This document shows, in pieces, positions 6,795 to 13,519 of a stretch of DNA of 22,771 bases. The position numbers and the translations under genes were made by a program. The notes under the pieces are model-generated. The model searched no databases. It saw only the letters and a program-made list of their open reading frames with translations, and was not told the origin of the DNA. Numbering within the stretch: position 1 is the first letter of the stretch; every line of letters starts with the position of its first letter. Source of the DNA: Christensenella sp. (GTDB lineage: Bacteria > Bacillota > Clostridia > Christensenellales > Maliibacteriaceae). The DNA lies in contig JAHZHV010000254.1 of NCBI GenBank assembly GCA_019420085.1, positions 23,366 to 46,136 on the forward strand, given 5' to 3'.

Positions 6795-7802
6795 TTACAA
6801 AAGTGTGATGCCGGCTTTTGCACAGGCGCTGCGCGTTTCCTCATCCCAAACAGAGGATTGCACCTCGCCGATATGCGCTTTACCCATCAGCAGCATGCAA
6901 AGACGCGATTGACCGATACCACCGCCGATGGTCAGCGGCAGCTTGTTTTCAAGCAGCATTTTATGGAATAAAAGCGTTCGCCTGTCATCACAATTTGCCA
7001 GATGCAGCTGCCGGTCCAAAGATTCGGCGTCCACGCGGATTCCCATGGAAGAAAGTTCGAAGCTGCGCTGCAAAAGCGGGTTCCAGAACAGAATATCGCC
7101 ATTTAAATCCCAGTCGTCATAATCCGGTGCACGCAGGCTGTGCACTTGACCGGAACGAAGCTTGCCGCCGATCTGCATTAAAAAGGTGGTGGGATGCTCG
7201 CGCACATACCGGTCTTCGCGTTCCTGCGGCGTGCAGTCGGGGTACAGATCCTCCAATTCCTGCGTGGTGACAAAGGAAATATCGCGGCAGATGGAAGTGC
7301 CAAGCGCGGGGTAGATTGCGTTGATGGCTTCACAGGTGTCTGCGACGGCATCCACGATGGAACTGACGGTGGCTTTCAGATAATCCAGATTGCGCTGCTG
7401 CGCTGTGATGACCTTTTCCCAGTCCCACTGATCGACATAGACAGAATGCAGATTATCAAGAGACTCTTCATCACGGCGGATGGCATTCATATCTGTATAC
7501 AAACCGTTTCCGGGATAAAAGTCATAGCGGTATAATGCCATGCGTTTCCACTTTGCAAGAGAGTGTACAACCTGCGCGTCTGTACCGGTGGCGGCAACGG
7601 TGAAACTTACCGGACGCTCGTGCCCGGACAGATTATCATTCAATCCCGTGGCTGCTTCCACAAAAAGCGGTGCAGAGACACGTGACAAATGCAATTTTGC
7701 CGCAAGATTATCCTCGAACAGGCGCTTGAGCGTGCCAATTCCCTTTTGGGTATCATACATGCCCAAGGCAGAGACGTAGCCTTTGGGAATGATTGTGTTC
7801 AT
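6795..7802 (-). CDS. asnA: Aspartate-ammonia ligase (ammonia-dependent asparagine synthetase)
   Basis: A 335-residue AsnA, near the usual 330. It makes asparagine from aspartate, free ammonia and ATP, giving AMP and pyrophosphate, with a class II aminoacyl-tRNA synthetase fold. Clear family segments are TQKGIGTLKRLFEDNL, the RVSAPLFVEAATGLNDNL stretch, ERPVSFTV, SLAKWKRMAL, GLYTDMNAIRRDE, LHSVYVDQWDWEKVI, and the C-terminal GGGIGQSRLCMLL. The ATG at 7800-7802 is chosen because AAAGGAGG lies 7 bases upstream; the frame is open 11 codons further. The promoter is at 7859-7886. It is upstream of larEBC on the same strand and may read into it, though 128 bases separate them. It is divergent from nadE. 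Confidence 0.96.
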   Translation of the reverse strand: MNTIIPKGYVSALGMYDTQKGIGTLKRLFEDNLAAKLHLSRVSAPLFVEAATGLNDNLSGHERPVSFTVAATGTDAQVVHSLAKWKRMALYRYDFYPGNGLYTDMNAIRRDEESLDNLHSVYVDQWDWEKVITAQQRNLDYLKATVSSIVDAVADTCEAINAIYPALGTSICRDISFVTTQELEDLYPDCTPQEREDRYVREHPTTFLMQIGGKLRSGQVHSLRAPDYDDWDLNGDILFWNPLLQRSFELSSMGIRVDAESLDRQLHLANCDDRRTLLFHKMLLENKLPLTIGGGIGQSRLCMLLMGKAHIGEVQSSVWDEETRSACAKAGITLL

Positions 7803-7858
7803 CGGTTGTCCTCCTTTATCGAAACGCTGTATCAAAATCCATATATCTGGATAGAATC

Positions 7859-7886
7859 ATTGTACCCGATGAACGGGAAAAGTCAA
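7859..7886 (-). promoter_or_regulatory. Promoter of asnA
   Basis: On the minus strand, TTGACT (7881-7886) and TACAAT (7859-7864) are spaced by 16 bases. An imperfect dyad ATCCA/TGGAT (7837-7852) lies at the predicted start point and could be an operator. The leader is about 50 bases. Confidence 0.6.
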
Positions 7887-7928
7887 TTGTACGTCGCGCC
7901 TGGCGCTGACCTTTTTACGTGTTACAGA

Positions 7929-7958
7929 TTGAATGATTTGCCTGCATCGTGCTATACT
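7929..7958 (+). promoter_or_regulatory. Promoter of nadE
   Basis: TTGAAT (7929-7934), an 18-base spacer and TATACT (7953-7958) lie 61 bases upstream of the nadE ATG. The back-to-back asnA promoter starts about 40 bases to the left. Confidence 0.5.
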
Positions 7959-8018
7959 CAACCCGTCGTATGGCAGTATGAACGCTGTGGATACAAGGAC
8001 GCGAAAGAAGGAACGAAT

Positions 8019-9917
8019 ATGAAGAATTATGGATATGTACGCGTTGCGGCAGCAGTACCGCACGTTCAAATCGGCGATCCGGCCGCAAATGCCCGTCAGA
8101 TTGTTGATGTTGCAAACGATACGCAGGCGGATGTTATCGTGTTCCCTGAATTATGCGTCACCGGCGCTACATGCGGGGACCTTTTTCTGCAGCAAACGCT
8201 GCTGGATGCATGCGGTGAAGCACTTGGTGCAATTTGTGCTGCAACCGAAGCGATGGATGGGAAACTTGTTTTTGTGGGAGCGCCTGTTCGATGCGATGGA
8301 AGATTATACGACTGCGCTGTTGCCATGGCGAATGGACGCTTTTTGGGTGTTGTGCCAAAGACCGTGATGTCGGCCGAGACCGGACAGACCCGATGGTTTA
8401 CAGCGGGGAATCAGACGCAGGCACAAAGCGTGCGGCTGGCCGGTCAGGAGGTGCCCTTTGGCAGGGATCTGCTGTTCTGTGATCAGCGCAGCGCGCTTTG
8501 CACCGGGGTGGAAATCGGCGAGGATTTATGGAGCAGCGTGCCGCCCAGCTGTGCTTTAAGCGGCGGCGGTGCGAATTTGATTGTCAATCCTGCCTGTGAC
8601 AGCCAGTTGGTTACGAAAACTGCATATCGGCACAGCCTTGTGAAAGTGCAGTCAGCGCGCTGCATGACGGGGTATGTATATGCCTGCGCAGGAATGGATG
8701 AAAGCAGCAGCGATGCGGTGTTCTCAGGGCACTGCATGATTTGTGACAATGGACAAATGCAGCAGGAGAGCATTTATCGCTTTGGTGTACTGACGGCGCT
8801 GCTTGATTTGGATCGCATTGCACATGAACGGATCCGTATGGGCGCTTACCGCCAACAGGCCGATGGCATGCGCTTGCGGCGCATTGGATATGCCGGCAGC
8901 GGACGTGTCTATCTGCCGCAAAGCTGCAATCCGCATCCTTTTGTGCCGCAGGATACTGCGCAGCGGGCGCAGCGCTGCCGTGAGGTCATTCGGCTGCAGG
9001 CTACGGGACTTGCAACCCGTTTGCGAAAGACAGGAATGCAGCACGCCGTTATCGGTATTTCAGGCGGACTGGACAGCACGCTGGCATTGATTGTGACCGC
9101 AGAGGCATTTGCGCAGTGCAATCTTGATCCAAGCGGCATTCTTGCCATTACCATGCCGGGTTTCGGTACCAGTGAACAGACGCTTCAAAGCGCAAAGACG
9201 CTGATTGAAAAATTTGGCGCTACGATGCGCGTCATTCCCATTGAAAAAGCGTGTATGCAGCATTTTGAAGACATCGGGCACGATGCAAACGTCCGGGATG
9301 TTACATACGAGAATACGCAGGCGCGTGAGCGTACGCAGATTCTCATGGATGTGGCAAATCAGATGCGGGCGCTGGTTGTTGGAACGGGCGACCTATCTGA
9401 ACTGGCGCTTGGCTGGTGCACGTATAACGGGGATCATATGAGTATGTATGCCGTCAATGCCGGTGTTCCCAAAACGCTGATGCCGCACATACTTATGACG
9501 TATGCCAAGACGCACCCGGAATGCGAAGCGGTGCTTCAGCAGGTGCTGGATACGCCGATCAGTCCCGAATTGCTGCCGCCCGATGCGCAGGGAAATATTG
9601 CGCAGAAGACAGAAGAGCGCATTGGCAAATACGATATTCATGACTTTATTCTGTACCATGCGCTGCGCAGCGGTTTTGCGCCGGAGAAGATTTATGCACT
9701 GTTGTGCATTGCCTTTGCGGATGTGCCGCGTGCGACGCTTCTTGAGACCATGCGCATGTTTTATCGGCGCTTCTTTACGCAGCAATTTAAGCGCAGCTGC
9801 CAGCCGGACGGCGTACAGATCGGTTCGGTTTGCCTGTCACCGCGCGGCGGCTGGAATATGCCGTCGGATGCCTGTATGCAGCTTTGGATGGCATCTCTTG
9901 AAAATCTGGAGACTTGA
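8019..9917 (+). CDS. nadE: NAD+ synthetase with glutaminase domain, nucleophile Cys replaced by Gly
   Basis: A 632-residue two-domain NadE, which normally hydrolyses glutamine in an N-terminal nitrilase domain and channels ammonia to the C-terminal synthetase that amidates nicotinic acid adenine dinucleotide. In the nitrilase part, Glu44 (VFPELCVTG) and Lys114 (VVPKTVM) of the catalytic triad are present. The third motif, usually VEICEDLW, here reads VEIGEDLW: Gly167, codon GGC at 8517-8519. The synthetase part looks intact: SGGLDS at 348-353, GDLSELALGWCTYNGDHMSMYAVNAG and a complete C-terminus. AAGAAGGA lies 6 bases before the ATG at 8019; the longer frame to 7689 overlaps asnA antisense and is rejected. 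Synthesis from free ammonia would still be possible. Confidence 0.93.
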   Translation: MKNYGYVRVAAAVPHVQIGDPAANARQIVDVANDTQADVIVFPELCVTGATCGDLFLQQTLLDACGEALGAICAATEAMDGKLVFVGAPVRCDGRLYDCAVAMANGRFLGVVPKTVMSAETGQTRWFTAGNQTQAQSVRLAGQEVPFGRDLLFCDQRSALCTGVEIGEDLWSSVPPSCALSGGGANLIVNPACDSQLVTKTAYRHSLVKVQSARCMTGYVYACAGMDESSSDAVFSGHCMICDNGQMQQESIYRFGVLTALLDLDRIAHERIRMGAYRQQADGMRLRRIGYAGSGRVYLPQSCNPHPFVPQDTAQRAQRCREVIRLQATGLATRLRKTGMQHAVIGISGGLDSTLALIVTAEAFAQCNLDPSGILAITMPGFGTSEQTLQSAKTLIEKFGATMRVIPIEKACMQHFEDIGHDANVRDVTYENTQARERTQILMDVANQMRALVVGTGDLSELALGWCTYNGDHMSMYAVNAGVPKTLMPHILMTYAKTHPECEAVLQQVLDTPISPELLPPDAQGNIAQKTEERIGKYDIHDFILYHALRSGFAPEKIYALLCIAFADVPRATLLETMRMFYRRFFTQQFKRSCQPDGVQIGSVCLSPRGGWNMPSDACMQLWMASLENLET

Positions 9918-9932
9918 TAAAAAGAAAAAAGG

Positions 9933-9970
9933 AGCAGGATCAGCTGTTTGGCGTGATCCTGCTTTTTTTG
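9933..9970. terminator. Bidirectional terminator between nadE and the amidohydrolase gene
   Basis: AGCAGGATCA (9933-9942) pairs with TGATCCTGCT (9954-9963), flanked by an A-run on the left and seven T on the right. It lies between the convergent stops at 9917 and 9984. Confidence 0.88.
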
Positions 9971-9983
9971 ATATTGCTTTTAA

Positions 9984-11561
9984 TCAGGCACGGTAAATGC
10001 TTTGGCCATCTTTGTAGGTTTCCAGTACGCGAATGTCTGCCAAAGATTCCGCAGGGCAATTCAGAGGATTGCGATCCACGCGGATCATGTCGGCGCGCAT
10101 GCCGGGTAGCAGCATTCCTTTTTGCTGCTGCTCGAAATACTGGTATGCAGCGTTGGCGGTGACGGCGCGCAGCGCGTCAAAGACACGGATGCGCTGATGC
10201 GGCCCTAAAACAACGCCTTTTCGCGTCAGACGGCGTACGGCGCAGGCAACGGTTTCGAACATGTTTGGTGGGATGACGGGCGCATCCTGATGAAAGGTAA
10301 AGGGTAAACCAAGTGCAAGTGCATCAGCGGCCGGACTGATGTCCGACGCGCGTTGCGCGGAGAAATTTTGGATGTGCGTGTCACCCCAGTAATATACATG
10401 CGCACAGAAAAAAGATGGCAAAAAACCAAGTCGTGCGGCGCGTGCAAGCTGATCACGGGTAATCAGCTGGGCATGTACGATCACGGGACGGATTGCAGCA
10501 GGGTTTTTTCCCTGTGCGGCAATACGTTCACCGCAGCGCAGAAGCTGTTCGCACGCTGCGTCGCCGTTGCAGTGCGCAAGAATCTGACGGCCGTTTTCTA
10601 CGGCAAAGGACAGCGCATCAAAAACCTGTGCGTCCGTATGAGTCGGATAGCCGCAATATTCACCGCGTCCGCAGTATGGCGAAAGCATCCATGCCGTACA
10701 TCCCTGCGGAGAACCATCCAGAAAGATTTTATAGCCGCCCATTTTGAAGTGATTGTGATACCTGTCCCAATAGGGCGAAAGAAGATCGTGCAGTTTCTGC
10801 GCATTTTCTACGTCGGCATATCCTACAACATCGACAAACAGGCGATTATGCGCCGCAAGCGTGTCAAGCAGGGGTGCGATTTTTTCCATTACCATGCCGT
10901 CCTGAATTGTCGTAATGCCATAGGAGGCGTACTGCTGCTGCGCCCGCATGCATGCCTGCATCAATGTTTCTGTAGAGGGCATGGGGACACGCTGCAGATA
11001 CTCCAAAAAGGCGTTTTCCTCCATGTAGCCGGTCAGCTGTCCGTCTTCGATGCCAAAGGAGCCGCCCTGTGGCGCAGGGGTATTGGCGTCTATGCCAAAA
11101 AGCGCAAGTGCAGCGGAATTAAATACGCCGACATGACCGGAGGCATGGATGGCAACGACGGGATGTCCCGGCGCGGCGTGATCCAGCAATGCACGGGTGG
11201 GATGCCTGCCTTCGGACAATGTATTGTGGTCATAACCACTGGCAGTAATCCATTGGCCCGGTGCAGCGGACTGCGTAAATCGCGAAATTCGTGCGGCGAG
11301 TTCATCAAAGTCGGCACACTCTGAAAGATTGGCCTGAAGGATTGCGTTTGCCGAAGAAATAAAATGGGAGTGCGCATCAAGAAAAGCAGGCATGAGCGTC
11401 TGCCCATCAAGGTTTATACGCTGTGCATTTGGCGCTGCGGCAAAAAGCTGTTCCCGGGTGCCGACGGCAGTGACGATTCCATCGCAGACAAGCAACGCTT
11501 CCTCCGGTTTTGGTGTGTGCATGGTCAGAATCGTTCCGCCATAATAGATTGTCTGATGCAT
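9984..11561 (-). CDS. YtcJ-like metal-dependent amidohydrolase
   Basis: A 525-residue amidohydrolase-superfamily protein of the YtcJ/AepA group (amidohydrolase_3 type), usually annotated as a predicted hydrolase of amide or urea-like bonds with unknown substrate. The N-terminal strand domain ends in the metal motif FLDAHSHF. Next come a KMGGYKIFLDGSPQG segment (TIM-barrel strand with Lys), ILAHCNGDAA (His), PVIVHAQLI (His) and FTFHQDAPVIPPN (the catalytic Asp region). The C-terminal LLPGMRADMIRVDRNP closes the beta-sandwich. No signal peptide is visible, so it is probably cytoplasmic. The ribosome binding site is unclear: AAAGGA is about 14 bases upstream and falls in a small hairpin. It probably forms its own transcript, ending at the shared terminator with nadE. 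Confidence 0.88.
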   Translation of the reverse strand: MHQTIYYGGTILTMHTPKPEEALLVCDGIVTAVGTREQLFAAAPNAQRINLDGQTLMPAFLDAHSHFISSANAILQANLSECADFDELAARISRFTQSAAPGQWITASGYDHNTLSEGRHPTRALLDHAAPGHPVVAIHASGHVGVFNSAALALFGIDANTPAPQGGSFGIEDGQLTGYMEENAFLEYLQRVPMPSTETLMQACMRAQQQYASYGITTIQDGMVMEKIAPLLDTLAAHNRLFVDVVGYADVENAQKLHDLLSPYWDRYHNHFKMGGYKIFLDGSPQGCTAWMLSPYCGRGEYCGYPTHTDAQVFDALSFAVENGRQILAHCNGDAACEQLLRCGERIAAQGKNPAAIRPVIVHAQLITRDQLARAARLGFLPSFFCAHVYYWGDTHIQNFSAQRASDISPAADALALGLPFTFHQDAPVIPPNMFETVACAVRRLTRKGVVLGPHQRIRVFDALRAVTANAAYQYFEQQQKGMLLPGMRADMIRVDRNPLNCPAESLADIRVLETYKDGQSIYRA

Positions 11562-11568
11562 AGCTTTG

Positions 11569-11583
11569 CGAAAGTTCCTTTCG
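11569..11583 (-). promoter_or_regulatory. Small hairpin covering the amidohydrolase Shine-Dalgarno
   Basis: On the minus strand, CGAAAG and CTTTCG are perfect complements around a GAA loop. The AAGGA that best fits a ribosome binding site lies in this hairpin, 7 bases before the ATG when folded. It may mask the site or bring it closer. Confidence 0.3.
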
Positions 11584-11669
11584 TGATCCGGTTATGCGGT
11601 ATGCAAACCTGTAAAAAATCGTACCCGCTTTTTAGGTCCATCATACACCGATAAAACGCAGGTTTGGAC

Positions 11670-11696
11670 CATGACGGTTCAAGTGCAGCCGTCATG
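11670..11696. repeat. Stem-loop downstream of the winged-helix membrane protein gene
   Basis: CATGACGG (11670-11677) and CCGTCATG (11689-11696) form an 8-bp stem with an 11-base loop, just after the stop at 11708 (minus). No T-run follows, so it is at best a weak terminator or an RNA 3' stabiliser. Read-through into the amidohydrolase gene on the same strand is likely. Confidence 0.4.
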
Positions 11697-11707
11697 CTGC
11701 CCGGGAC

Positions 11708-13324
11708 TTATGCAGAGGGCTGCTGTGCCTGCTGCAGACTTTGACGCAGGCAATACGTTTCGCGGCCGTTTTCCCGCCACAGTACAATTTGTCCTGCAGC
11801 GATCATATCAAACAGTGCGCGGCGCACGCGTTCATGGCCTGCGCCGGAGAGAAAGGCAAGTTCGTTTTGCGTACAGGTACCGCAATGCGACAGTGCGATG
11901 ATAATCTGTGTCCGCACAGCCGCAGCGTGTTCGCGTGCAAATGCACATAACTCTGCCGGAACCAGACGTTCAGCAAGATCCAGACCACGGAAGTCGCCGT
12001 TTTGCATATCCTGTGCAATGACGCGCGTCAGAACAAGGTAGGCAGCGTAGATGCCGGATTCACGCTGGGCTGTCTGCAATGCCTGTGCAATCTGCGTGCG
12101 CTGCTGTTGGACCTGTTCCAGTTCATTGCGCAGCTGTGTACAGCGGCGTACGATGTGCCATGCGGAAAAAATCCGTATCAATGCCGCAAGAAATAACGCT
12201 GCGGCACATAACCCAAAAGCACAGCCCAGATGATGCGATGAAATGCTGCCGAAGGTTTCCGGCACATTGGACCAGAAAATAAGATAGGCAAAAAGACAGG
12301 CGCAAAAGATGCAGAAGATAAAAAGCAGTGCCGTAACCGTTGTACCGCCGGCGCTGTTTGCACGCCTGTCTTTTTTCTGCATGCGGGATAGTTGCGGTGT
12401 TAATGTGTCAATCTGTGCTTCAAGCTGATGCAATTGTGACTCCTGATCGTGAATCGTCGCCTGACAGTTTCGCGCGGCGGTGCGTACACGCTCATATCGT
12501 GCCTGCGCCTGCTGACAGGCATAATCGCGCAGTGTATCACGGTTTTGCGCTGCTGATTGGGCAGCTTCGTATTCAGCAAACAGGATTGCTGCATCACGCG
12601 AATGATAATTAACTCTGTATTGCTGCGCGCCTTCCTGTGTCAGAACGCCGCGTCTTGCAAGTGCCTCAAGATGCGATTGTACGATTTCAGTGGAAATACC
12701 GTCCAGAATGGAAGCGCGTGCCTTGAGCAGCTGTGCGTCAAAAGCAATGTCAAGCGGCGCTGCGGCTGCGACAATCAGACGGCGGATGCGAATTGCCTGT
12801 GCGTCATTTCCGTCACAGGAAGTGAATACAACGTTGATTTGTTCTGCCTGTATGCCGTCATAAGTCAGTGCGGTGCGGATCAGACGCCGGATCAAAGAAC
12901 CCAGGGAGGATACAGCACCTTTTACGCGTGCATCGGCAGCGACGATATAGATACTGTCCTGCATGGAGATTTTCAGGACATTCTGGCATAGAAGATTCAT
13001 CAGCGATACCGCGGTCAGCGGTTCGCCGGCAAATAATGCATGTGCTTCCGGACCGATCTGATCCGCTGCAACACAGATGCCCGCGTTTTCTTCGCTGAAT
13101 GTCGTCCACTGCCGTACCGCCTGTGTAAACGCCGTAATATCCTGTGTTACAAGCGGATGCGCGATGACGGCATCACTGTCAAAACAGATGCCTGTAACGC
13201 GATGAAAGGGCGGCTCAAACACGATGTTATCCGCAGAAAAGAAAAGCACGTCACTCTGCATCAGATCCAGTATGTAAAAAGCGCTGATACGCCCGTTGGG
13301 CGCTTGAAACGCAGCATGAAACAT
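11708..13324 (-). CDS. Unrecognised membrane protein with two winged-helix-like segments and coiled coils
   Basis: A 538-residue protein; I do not recognise the family. Residues 1-190 are a mixed globular part (ISAFYILD, QDSIYIVAADARVKG, INVVFTSCDGNDAQAIRIRRLIVAAA). Residues about 195-240 look like a winged helix (EIVQSHLEALARRGVLTQEG). A coiled coil (245-318) leads to two membrane helices (about 329-351 and 366-387) joined by a short loop, then a second coiled coil (390-422). Residues 468-528 again look like a winged helix, with ELAFLSGAGHERVRRALFDM as the helix-turn-helix. A two-helix hairpin would leave both ends in the cytoplasm. The start is fixed by a TATAAT promoter, AGGGGGG at 13333-13339 and an 8-base spacing. 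Divergent from the TIR/Sel1/TPR gene. Function unknown. Confidence 0.8.
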   Translation of the reverse strand: MFHAAFQAPNGRISAFYILDLMQSDVLFFSADNIVFEPPFHRVTGICFDSDAVIAHPLVTQDITAFTQAVRQWTTFSEENAGICVAADQIGPEAHALFAGEPLTAVSLMNLLCQNVLKISMQDSIYIVAADARVKGAVSSLGSLIRRLIRTALTYDGIQAEQINVVFTSCDGNDAQAIRIRRLIVAAAAPLDIAFDAQLLKARASILDGISTEIVQSHLEALARRGVLTQEGAQQYRVNYHSRDAAILFAEYEAAQSAAQNRDTLRDYACQQAQARYERVRTAARNCQATIHDQESQLHQLEAQIDTLTPQLSRMQKKDRRANSAGGTTVTALLFIFCIFCACLFAYLIFWSNVPETFGSISSHHLGCAFGLCAAALFLAALIRIFSAWHIVRRCTQLRNELEQVQQQRTQIAQALQTAQRESGIYAAYLVLTRVIAQDMQNGDFRGLDLAERLVPAELCAFAREHAAAVRTQIIIALSHCGTCTQNELAFLSGAGHERVRRALFDMIAAGQIVLWRENGRETYCLRQSLQQAQQPSA

Positions 13325-13353
13325 GAAGCTTGCCCCCCTGGTAGTCTTTTGCA

Positions 13354-13362
13354 ATTATACCA
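13354..13362 (-). promoter_or_regulatory. Extended -10 promoter of the winged-helix membrane protein gene
   Basis: On the minus strand TGGTATAAT is a perfect extended -10 (TATAAT at 13354-13359), 29 bases from the start codon, with no clear -35. This supports the ATG at 13324 over the longer frame to 13354, which would begin within the promoter. Confidence 0.6.
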
Positions 13363-13400
13363 TAAAATGGCGCAAATATGTTTGCAGACACAAAAACCGA

Positions 13401-13429
13401 TTGCCTGTGCAAAAAAGGATGTGTATAAT
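13401..13429 (+). promoter_or_regulatory. Promoter of the TIR-like/Sel1/TPR protein gene
   Basis: TTGCCT (13401-13406) and TATAAT (13424-13429) have an exact 17-base spacer. The leader to the ATG at 13520 is about 84 bases. The two divergent -10 boxes are only about 65 bases apart, so the pair could be co-regulated. Confidence 0.75.
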
Positions 13430-13519
13430 TGAAATGATCCACATAAAATCCTGTCGGACGGCGCACTTTTATGGGATAATGCCGCCCGGCGAATGACCGA
13501 TAATAGAAGAGGGAAAACG

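Noticed and set aside
7689..8018. Upstream extension of nadE
   Set aside because: It overlaps asnA antisense and both promoters; the ATG at 8019 with AAGAAGGA gives the normal NadE N-terminus.
7803..8018. Riboswitch or T-box in the asnA-nadE intergenic region
   Set aside because: The predicted leaders are only about 50-60 bases and contain no specifier loop, T-box sequence or terminator.
10353..11324. 323-codon plus-strand open frame
   Set aside because: It is antisense to the amidohydrolase, whose motifs are clear, and its protein has no recognisable features.
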